A stretch of DNA of 5,019 nucleotides from Planctomycetaceae bacterium (GTDB lineage: Bacteria > Planctomycetota > Planctomycetia > Pirellulales > Thermoguttaceae): assembly GCA_031283825.1 (NCBI GenBank), contig JAITAZ010000201.1:1-5019 (forward strand), written 5' to 3'. This document shows positions 1 to 3,993 of this stretch, one piece after another; position 1 is the stretch's first letter; every line of letters starts with the position of its first letter. The notes below the pieces were generated by a model. That model was not told the DNA's origin and did not search any database. It saw only the letters and a list, made by a program, of their open reading frames with translations. Made by a program: the position numbers and the translations under genes.

Positions 1-58
1 GGGGGACTTTACCGTATGCTAAAGCATACGGTTAATAAAGTGTCGTCCCTAGCGGGAC
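1..58. repeat. Compound hairpin element at left edge
   Basis: The sequence shows a perfect 9-bp stem, ACCGTATGC (11-19) with GCATACGGT (24-32), closed by a TAAA loop. Around it, GGGAC (3-7) can pair with GTCCC (45-49), and CTTT (7-10) with AAAG (37-40). GTCCC can alternatively pair with GGGAC at 54-58 across a TAGC loop. These choices are mutually exclusive, so the element could fold in two ways. No T-run follows the stem on either strand, so it is not a textbook terminator. It is more likely an intergenic repeat or the end of an element cut by the window edge. Its function is unknown. Confidence 0.55.
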
Positions 59-101
59 TGAATAATCTACGATTCAACGAAAATACAATGCTGTTAAAAT
101 T

Positions 102-145
102 ATTCCACTGATATATTACCAATTTTTGTAATATTTCAGCGGAAT
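102..145. repeat. Inverted pair of the dispersed repeat tail (18-bp arms)
   Basis: The left arm ATTCCACTGATATATTAC (102-119) and right arm GTAATATTTCAGCGGAAT (128-145) are inverted repeats matching at 16 of 18 positions, with an 8-base loop CAATTTTT. The right arm belongs to a longer repeat copy (128-173). The left arm is a tail-only copy in the opposite orientation. The hairpin is A/T-rich at the loop and more G/C-rich toward the base. It may mark the end of an upstream transcript or simply be two repeat copies back to back. Confidence 0.75.
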
Positions 146-173
146 ATTTGTATTATCTCTTTGAGCGGCTCAA
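128..173 (-). repeat. Dispersed repeat, copy A (fullest copy)
   Basis: On the minus strand this copy has, in order, a mini-palindrome TTGAG-CCG-CTCAA (173-161), then AGAGATAA, TACAAAT, ATTCCGC and TGAAATATTAC (ending at 128). Aligned to 473-512 it matches along nearly its whole length apart from a few single-base gaps, too long an agreement for chance. No protein-coding potential is seen. Confidence 0.75.
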
Positions 174-399
174 TAGCAGATTTTAACCTGTTTGCACTTT
201 AAAAATTCTCGACTTCCATCCCCCCTATCGAATGATTGAAAAATGGTCATAATCATATTTCAGTGTACTTTTGAATTTACGAAACAAAAACGAAACGCGA
301 ATTTTTCCAAAAGATAAATCGCGATAGTTGACGTCAATTCAATAGTGAAAAATGTAAAAATTTAACAATACGCTACAAATTAGAAAAAAAGTATTTTAT

Positions 400-452
400 G
401 AATATATCAGTAGAAAGTGGAATATTTGTTTTGTCCATAGATTCGCTCAATC
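400..452 (-). repeat. Dispersed repeat, copy D (diverged, with insertion)
   Basis: Read on the minus strand, this segment contains a CTCAA-like head replaced by TTGAGCGAAT, then ATGGACAAAACAAAT, ATTCCAC and finally a TGATATATTC tail. About 8 extra bases (around 412-419) lie between the ATTCC core and the CTGATATATT tail. It is recognisable by core and order but has drifted from copies A and B, so its limits are approximate. Confidence 0.45.
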
Positions 453-472
453 GTTGGTTTAAAATCTAGGAT

Positions 473-512
473 TTGAGACTCAAGAGATAAACAAAATTCC
501 CTGATATATTAC
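473..512 (+). repeat. Dispersed repeat, copy B
   Basis: This plus-strand copy reads TTGAG-A-CTCAA (mini-palindrome, 473-483), GAGATAA, ACAAA, then ATTCC immediately followed by CTGATATATTAC (496-512). One base is missing after ATTCC compared with the G-containing copies. It ends about 50 bp before the start codon of the secreted-protein gene, so it may overlap that gene's 5' untranslated region or promoter. Confidence 0.7.
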
Positions 513-563
513 AACTTTATATTACTATTTTCTTTTGTGCGTTAATTTTGATTTAGAAAAAAA

Positions 564-1685
564 ATGAAAAGAAATTTGACTTTGAGTCTTTTAATTTTAA
601 CCGGCGTTGCGATATTTTTATCTCAACCGGTATTTGCGGCGGATGATGTTTTGAATATTCCTCCGTTGACAGTTGTAACATTTCCTAGCGCTGAATGCGT
701 TGTCGATAATTGGTCGGCTGAAGCTCAAACTTTGGATGATTACGACGAAACTCGCAAACTCGCGATTGAAGCCGAAACTACCGGCAATATTGCTAAAGCT
801 CTGACCCAATGGGAACGAGTCCTAGACAGAACGTCTTGTACAGAAGACCAACGAAGCGAAGCGCGAACTCACATTAAAACGTTGCGCCCGCGCGTTCAAA
901 AGAATACCGACCCGAAAAAAGCAAAAATCTGGAACGTTCTCGTCGTTATCTACAAAGAAGTAAAAGCTGAAAGAAAAAATGCCGACGGAAAAACTACAGA
1001 ATATCACAAAACTTTCACCGAAAAAGATTTAACAACTATCGGAAAAGAATTAGCAGGATTTCGAGATTTGGTTTTCGAATGGTCAAGCGGCGTGTTGGTG
1101 CTTGATTTCAAAGTAGTTGTTGTTAATGAGCCGTTGACAGATATTAGTCTAACTTTTTCAGATAACGGATTTCCTGTTGGTCCTCACGAAATAGCTAAAG
1201 AGTTCAAAAAATATTCAGCAGAAAAAAAATTCGACACGGTTATTGCATATATTAAATGTCACGGAGACGAAGGACCTAATATTAATTGTCCGTTTACGGC
1301 GGCAATGTACGGAAGATTAGGCGAACTAAAAGGCGCAGGTTACATGATGATTCCTTGGGGAACAAATTATCCGTATAAAAATGAGTTGTTCGGCGAAATG
1401 GAATTACATGAATGGTTGCATCAAGTTGATGACGTCGTTCATCATTATCTTGGTTATCCTAACGGAACAACACGCTCGCCGGACGACGGAAGAGGCATAG
1501 GCGATAATCGACCAAACGGAGAAGAAGAATACAAAAGACCAAAAGATTGCCGCACTTGGTCATATTTCTACAAACATCTAATGACAGAACATTTAACACG
1601 TCAAATTTGGTCGGAATTAACAACATCCCCAAAACAAGACGAAAAACCAGGCGCAAAAATTAAAACAATCAAAGAAACCAAATGA
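564..1685 (+). CDS. Secreted protein with HEWLH zinc-binding motif, putative metallopeptidase
   Basis: Residues 1-26 form a Sec signal peptide: KR at the start, a hydrophobic core LTLSLLILTGVAIFLS, and a likely cleavage after PVFA before ADD. The mature protein is therefore probably periplasmic or exported. Residues 52-110 look helical and TPR-like (ETTGNIAKALTQWERVLD), followed by a compact domain beginning KIWNVLVVIYKEV. At 282-286 it has HEWLH, matching the HExxH signature in which two His bind zinc and Glu is catalytic. HH at 293-294 and later His 338 and 343 are possible third ligands. Five Cys are present. The tail is Lys-rich. The similarity to uncharacterised planctomycete secreted proteins with 'HEWLH' is from memory, so peptidase activity is inferred and the substrate is unknown. 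The start fits the signal peptide but has only an A-run before it and no Shine-Dalgarno motif. The gene appears monocistronic: a 200-bp element begins five bases after the stop. Confidence 0.85.
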   Translation: MKRNLTLSLLILTGVAIFLSQPVFAADDVLNIPPLTVVTFPSAECVVDNWSAEAQTLDDYDETRKLAIEAETTGNIAKALTQWERVLDRTSCTEDQRSEARTHIKTLRPRVQKNTDPKKAKIWNVLVVIYKEVKAERKNADGKTTEYHKTFTEKDLTTIGKELAGFRDLVFEWSSGVLVLDFKVVVVNEPLTDISLTFSDNGFPVGPHEIAKEFKKYSAEKKFDTVIAYIKCHGDEGPNINCPFTAAMYGRLGELKGAGYMMIPWGTNYPYKNELFGEMELHEWLHQVDDVVHHYLGYPNGTTRSPDDGRGIGDNRPNGEEEYKRPKDCRTWSYFYKHLMTEHLTRQIWSELTTSPKQDEKPGAKIKTIKETK

Positions 1686-1720
1686 AATAACTCATGTTAC
1701 GCACAATAGTTGTCCGTCAG

Positions 1721-1767
1721 TAGGCGATAATTGATCAAATAGGCGGTAATAGATCAGGTAGGCGACC
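1721..1767 (+). repeat. 19-bp tandem repeat inside the MITE-like element
   Basis: Two full 19-base units (1721-1739 and 1740-1758) begin TAGGCG and share the pattern TAGGCG-r-TAAT-w-GATCA, followed by a partial third unit TAGGCGACC (1759-1767). Such sub-terminal repeats can be transposase or host-protein binding sites in mobile elements, but that role is inference. Too few and too closely spaced for a CRISPR array. Confidence 0.65.
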
Positions 1768-1800
1768 TTTCGCCGAAAGGTCGCGTTGCCGAAGGCAACG
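1762..1800. repeat. Two back-to-back G/C-rich hairpins
   Basis: GCGACCTTTC (1762-1771) pairs perfectly with GAAAGGTCGC (1775-1784) over a three-base GCC loop. Immediately after, CGTTGCC (1784-1790) pairs perfectly with GGCAACG (1794-1800) over a GAA loop; the C at 1784 is shared. They occupy the middle of the MITE-like element. Neither is followed by a T-run, so they are not clear intrinsic terminators, though they may hinder read-through from the upstream gene. Confidence 0.75.
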
Positions 1801-1949
1801 ATAAAAAGGATTCGAAAATAATTAAAATCAATTCAGATTTACCGACGGCTAACGCCTACCCGATCTGGGGCAACAAGTGCGTAACATGAGAAAATAATAT
1901 GTTTTTTAAAAACCGTGAACGGTTACAAATAAATTACGAATATTAAAAA

Positions 1950-2414
1950 ATGCGTAAATTCAAGAAAGAAATTATGAATCGCGGACTAACGATAGTCGAG
2001 GTGATGATTTCATTTGTGATACTTGGCATTTGCCTTGCGGCAATTAGCGAAACGGGACGGATTGCTTTTCATAACGCAAAAGAATCTCGCGAAATTACGC
2101 AAGCCGAAATCTTGGCGGAAAATATTCTTGCTAAAGTTCGACTCGGAATTATCGAAATGAAATCCGTTACAGATTCGCCAATAACAAATCAATCCGCCGA
2201 TTCAAGCTATAACGACACAATTGAAGACACCGGAGTAATAAACGAAGGTAATTCAAATGACGTCCTGTGGCTTTATTCAATCGACGTTAATAATGTCGAA
2301 GATACCGACAACCTCGTAGAGCTAGGAATTACCGTTACGCAAAATCCATCGCACACAAGCCAACCCGTAAGATGCTACCTAGTACGATGGATTCTAGTTG
2401 AATCAGAACAATAA
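1950..2414 (+). CDS. Type IV pilin-like pseudopilin (T2SS protein I-like minor pseudopilin)
   Basis: The N-terminus is a class III (prepilin) signal: a basic leader MRKFKKEIMNR, Gly12, then LTIVE, with the conserved Glu at +5 of the mature protein (Glu17). Hydrophobic residues 13-32 (LTIVEVMISFVILGICLAAI) would form the helix that anchors it in the inner membrane and packs it in a pseudopilus. A prepilin peptidase (PilD/GspO type) should cut after Gly12. The helix continues through REITQAEILAENILAKV, and a small C-terminal domain ends RCYLVRWIL. At 154 residues the size suits minor pseudopilins of the GspI kind. A second Met at residue 9 (base 1974) would leave a four-residue leader. The upstream start is preferred for its basic leader, but neither has a clear ribosome binding site. 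No other secretion genes are visible, so it may be an orphan or a stray subunit of a dispersed system. Confidence 0.85.
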   Translation: MRKFKKEIMNRGLTIVEVMISFVILGICLAAISETGRIAFHNAKESREITQAEILAENILAKVRLGIIEMKSVTDSPITNQSADSSYNDTIEDTGVINEGNSNDVLWLYSIDVNNVEDTDNLVELGITVTQNPSHTSQPVRCYLVRWILVESEQ

Positions 2415-2418
2415 ATCA

Positions 2419-2452
2419 AAAATATTCCACAAGCTAATTTGTGGAATATTTT
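2419..2452. terminator. Strong hairpin terminator after pseudopilin
   Basis: AAAATATTCCACAA (2419-2432) and TTGTGGAATATTTT (2439-2452) form a perfect 14-bp stem with the loop GCTAAT, starting four bases after the pseudopilin stop. On the plus strand it is followed by TTGTTTTA-like T-rich sequence, and A-rich sequence precedes it. It can thus act as an intrinsic terminator for the pseudopilin and perhaps for the convergent glycosyltransferase gene as well. The stem is A/T-rich, so strength is uncertain. Its right arm is also the ATTCCAC core of a dispersed repeat copy. Confidence 0.7.
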
Positions 2453-2472
2453 GTTTTATCTATTGAGTCTTT
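2440..2472 (-). repeat. Dispersed repeat, copy C
   Basis: On the minus strand it reads GACTCAAT, AGATAA, AACAAAAT, ATTCCAC, matching copy B over the head and core with single-base gaps. The CTGATATATTAC tail is absent and is replaced by the loop and opposite arm of the terminator hairpin. This shows the repeat contributing an arm to a likely transcription terminator. Confidence 0.6.
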
Positions 2473-2484
2473 AATTCTAGATTT

Positions 2485-2586
2485 GAGTCTCTAATCCCAG
2501 ATTTCCAGTCAGTTTGTCCTCATTGTCTCCTAATAATATGATTTTTTAAGTGGACATTTTTGTTTGCAATCAGTGATTAGAGACTC
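2485..2586. repeat. 12-bp inverted repeat in the convergent spacer
   Basis: GAGTCTCTAATC (2485-2496) is the exact inverse of GATTAGAGACTC (2575-2586), separated by 78 bases. The 190-bp gap between the convergent pseudopilin and glycosyltransferase genes otherwise holds the terminator and no reading frame. Related AGAGACTC or GAGACTC pieces occur at 475-482 and 3969-3976 beside dispersed repeat copies, which suggests the same repeat family or a second one associated with it. Confidence 0.55.
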
Positions 2587-2604
2587 GGCGTCCAAAACAA
2601 AAAA

Positions 2605-3594
2605 TTAATTTTGGTTTTTATCATTTTGATTTAGTTGTTCTTCGATTGAATATGCTTTTGCGATTCTATTTCTATTTGCAACGACTAATTCTGCAATTAC
2701 TCCGACGGAGATAAATTGTCCTCCTAGCAGCAGAGCGGCGATACTGTATTCAACGGCGGCGAAGTGATCTCTTATATGAATTGGGTTGTCGTAAAGACCT
2801 AACGGCAACAATGCTCGCGAACCGATCCATAATGTTGCTAACAGCGTTAGGATTACTAATCCTAAAGTCATTGCGATTAGTCCGATAGTTCCGAGCAAGT
2901 GTTGCGGTCTTTGGCTATAACCGGTTAGAAACCATACGGTGAACAGGTCGAGAAAACCTTTAACGAATCTAGTAAATCCGTATTTTGATTGTCCGAATTG
3001 TCTAGGACGATGTTCAACAACTTTTTCGCCGATTCGATATCCTCTTGCCGAAGCTAGAACAGGAACGAAACGATGTAATTCGCCGTAGAGTACGACTTCG
3101 TTGAAAATTTCTCTTTTGTAGCATTTCATGCCGCAATTGTGGTCGTGTAATTTTACGCCGGTCATGTAGCTAACCATTGCGTTGAAAAATCGCGAGGGAA
3201 TAACTTTGTGCCATGGGTCGTGTCTAATTTGTTTCCATCCGCTGATAACGTCGAGTTTTTCGTCGTGTAGTTGCGTTAGGAAAGCTGGGATTTCGCGAGG
3301 GTTATCTTGTAAATCGGCGTCCATTGTCATAACAATTTCGCCGCGAGCCAATTCGAATCCAGCATTAAGCGCAGCCGCCTTGCCAAAATTACGACGAAAT
3401 TTAATTCCACGAACACGCGAATCTTTCTCGGAAATCTCTTTGACTACTTGCCAAGACCGATCCTTTGATCCGTCGTCGATAAAAATTATTTCAACATCGT
3501 ATTGATTCGATTCAGCAACTTCTGATATTTCGTCATGAAGTTGCGTTAAGCTTTCTTCTTCATTGTAAACGGGGATTACGATAGACAGTTTCAT
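2605..3594 (-). CDS. Membrane-anchored family-2 glycosyltransferase (polyprenyl-phosphate sugar transferase type)
   Basis: Residues 1-220 form a GT-A glycosyltransferase domain: start MKLSIVIPVYNEEESL, nucleotide-sugar contact IDDGS (39-43), and metal-binding MDADLQD with the DxD at 92-94. Later features are HDHNCGMKCYKRE (150-162), GELHRFVPVLA (171-181) and EHRPRQFGQSKYG (194-206), all typical of the dolichyl-phosphate mannose synthase/GtrB/ArnC branch. Two transmembrane helices follow at about 232-257 and 278-306, as in GtrB-like proteins, and the 329-residue length is normal. The expected reaction moves a sugar from a nucleotide sugar to undecaprenyl phosphate on the cytoplasmic face, supplying envelope glycan or lipid modification. 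The exact sugar cannot be told. The ATG at 3594 is chosen because the family's N-terminal motif starts there; the A/T-rich upstream sequence has no Shine-Dalgarno motif. No flippase or second transferase is adjacent, so the gene stands alone here, convergent with the pseudopilin. Confidence 0.93.
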   Translation of the reverse strand: MKLSIVIPVYNEEESLTQLHDEISEVAESNQYDVEIIFIDDGSKDRSWQVVKEISEKDSRVRGIKFRRNFGKAAALNAGFELARGEIVMTMDADLQDNPREIPAFLTQLHDEKLDVISGWKQIRHDPWHKVIPSRFFNAMVSYMTGVKLHDHNCGMKCYKREIFNEVVLYGELHRFVPVLASARGYRIGEKVVEHRPRQFGQSKYGFTRFVKGFLDLFTVWFLTGYSQRPQHLLGTIGLIAMTLGLVILTLLATLWIGSRALLPLGLYDNPIHIRDHFAAVEYSIAALLLGGQFISVGVIAELVVANRNRIAKAYSIEEQLNQNDKNQN

Positions 3595-3651
3595 TTTTTT
3601 ATATTGGGGTAAAGGTTGTTACAGATCGCACGATAAATTTCGGCGATACAA

Positions 3652-3686
3652 TGGTTAGTCCGACAGATAAACAGCTGACCTAACCA
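3652..3686. promoter_or_regulatory. Possible operator or leader hairpin upstream of glycosyltransferase
   Basis: TGGTTAGTC (3652-3660) and GACCTAACCA (3677-3686) are inverted repeats with one extra base in the right arm and a 16-base spacer. The structure ends about 58 bases upstream of the glycosyltransferase start and is bordered by a seven-A run on the plus strand. It could be a regulator binding site or a leader hairpin. Promoter boxes around it are not convincing. Confidence 0.3.
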
Positions 3687-3749
3687 AAAAAACGTCAACA
3701 AATTATCAGCTACTAAAGAAAAATGTCAACGTATAAAAATTAAAATTTT

Positions 3750-3775
3750 CTCTGTGGTCTCTGTGTCCTCTGTGG
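3750..3775 (+). repeat. CTCTGTG short tandem cluster
   Basis: Three near-tandem units are visible: CTCTGTGG (3750-3757), TCTCTGTG (3758-3765) and TCCTCTGTGG (3766-3775). From memory, similar 'CTCTGTGGTCTCTGTG' strings recur between genes in many environmental bacteria, including planctomycetes. Its role is unknown. No inverse partner occurs within this window. Confidence 0.6.
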
Positions 3776-3799
3776 TTTAAAATTAATTTTTAGAGATTC

Positions 3800-3828
3800 G
3801 TAATATTTCAGCGGAATTTTTATAACGA
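3800..3828 (-). repeat. Dispersed repeat, copy E (outer arm of nested structure)
   Basis: GTAATATTTCAGCGGAAT (3800-3817) is identical to 128-145 and continues with TTTTATAACGA. It pairs with the copy at 3939-3968 over about 29 bases with one bulge and few mismatches. On the minus strand it carries the ATTCCGCTGAAATATTAC tail but not the mini-palindrome head. Confidence 0.75.
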
Positions 3829-3831
3829 CTC

Positions 3832-3911
3832 ATTTCTGCGATATTCTGCATATTCTGCGTTTAAATTTGATAAAAAATTTTAACGCAGAAAACGCAGAAA
3901 AATCGCGGAAA
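3832..3911. repeat. Long imperfect hairpin of TTCTGCG units
   Basis: The left arm (3832-3868) carries three TTCTGC(G) units at 9-10 base spacing; the right arm (3875-3911) carries the inverse CGCAGAA units and GCGATT-like matches. Together they give roughly 36-base arms with a few mismatches and one single-base gap, around the six-base loop GATAAA. This long hairpin sits inside the dispersed-repeat pair at 3800-3968. It has no reading frame. It may terminate transcription of the PepSY-type gene, which ends on this side reading leftward, or be the body of a mobile repeat. Confidence 0.7.
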
Positions 3912-3933
3912 ATTAGGAAAACATAATTCAAGG

Positions 3934-3968
3934 AATTATCGTTACAAAAAATTCCGCTGATATATTAC
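3934..3968 (+). repeat. Dispersed repeat, copy F (outer arm of nested structure)
   Basis: ATTCCGCTGATATATTAC (3951-3968) is the most complete tail seen, preceded by CGTTACAAAAA. The preceding CAAGGAATTATC (3929-3940) resembles the CTCAAGAGATAA head of copy B. It is followed at 3969 by AGAGACTCTAGATTC, related to the GAGACTC pieces found beside other copies. It ends 25 bases before the stop of the PepSY-type gene. Confidence 0.75.
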
Positions 3969-3993
3969 AGAGACTCTAGATTCTACTCATATT

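Larger units (their letters stand above)
1..563. other. Gene-free, repeat-rich 5' spacer
   Basis: No plausible reading frame was found in these 563 bases on either strand. The stretch holds the compound hairpin at 1-58 and four pieces of the dispersed repeat family (102-119, 128-173, 400-452, 473-512). It also has a 10-bp palindrome TTGACGTCAA at 328-337 and is otherwise A/T-rich. The promoter of the downstream secreted-protein gene must lie here or within the repeat at 473-512, but no convincing -35/-10 pair is visible. Whether an upstream gene ends before base 1 cannot be seen. Confidence 0.7.
1691..1890. mobile_element. MITE-like 200-bp element with 14-bp terminal inverted repeats
   Basis: CTCATGTTACGCAC (1691-1704) is the perfect inverse of GTGCGTAACATGAG (1877-1890). 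The match resumes inside as GTTG/CAAC after a short gap. A second inverted pair is nested within: AGATCAGGTAGGCG (1751-1764) against CGCCTACCCGATCT (1854-1867), 13 of 14. The element has no reading frame and is richer in G/C than its A/T-rich flanks. Flanks AAATAA and AAAATAA are similar but offset by one base, so no clean target-site duplication is seen. This is the form of a non-autonomous miniature transposable element or the joined ends of an insertion sequence whose transposase was lost. The IS family was not identified. It separates the secreted-protein gene from the pseudopilin gene. Confidence 0.65.
3595..3993. other. Gene-free spacer with nested inverted repeats
   Basis: This 399-bp spacer lies between the PepSY-type gene's stop and the glycosyltransferase start, both on the minus strand. 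It contains the glycosyltransferase promoter region (nearest 3600-3740), an operator-like inverted repeat at 3652-3686, a CTCTGTG repeat cluster at 3750-3775, and a nested inverted repeat structure at 3800-3968. No coding potential was seen. Confidence 0.7.

Noticed and set aside
251..270. Further copy of the dispersed repeat (CATATTTCAGTG)
   Set aside because: Only about ten bases agree and the ATTCC core is absent; chance is likely in A/T-rich sequence.
328..358. Possible promoter with TTGACG at 328-333
   Set aside because: No acceptable -10 box lies at 16-18 bases, and it is about 200 bases from the start codon; the string is part of a TTGACGTCAA palindrome.
618..1656. Three minus-strand frames opposite the secreted-protein gene
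   Set aside because: They are short, Phe/Arg-rich shadows of a gene with a clear signal peptide and HExxH motif.
1721..1767. CRISPR-like direct repeats
   Set aside because: Only two full 19-base units abut with no spacers; they belong to the MITE-like element.
1685..1897. Target-site duplication AAATAA around the 200-bp element
   Set aside because: The two flanks are offset by one base relative to the inverted repeats, and both are simple A/T sequence, so the match is not evidence of a duplication.
2010..2192. 60-codon minus-strand frame opposite the pseudopilin
   Set aside because: It is fully covered by the pseudopilin, which has a diagnostic prepilin leader.
3182..3505. 107-codon plus-strand reading frame opposite the glycosyltransferase
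   Set aside because: It lies wholly within a well-supported gene on the other strand, and its translation is Ser/Arg/Ile-rich with no motif.
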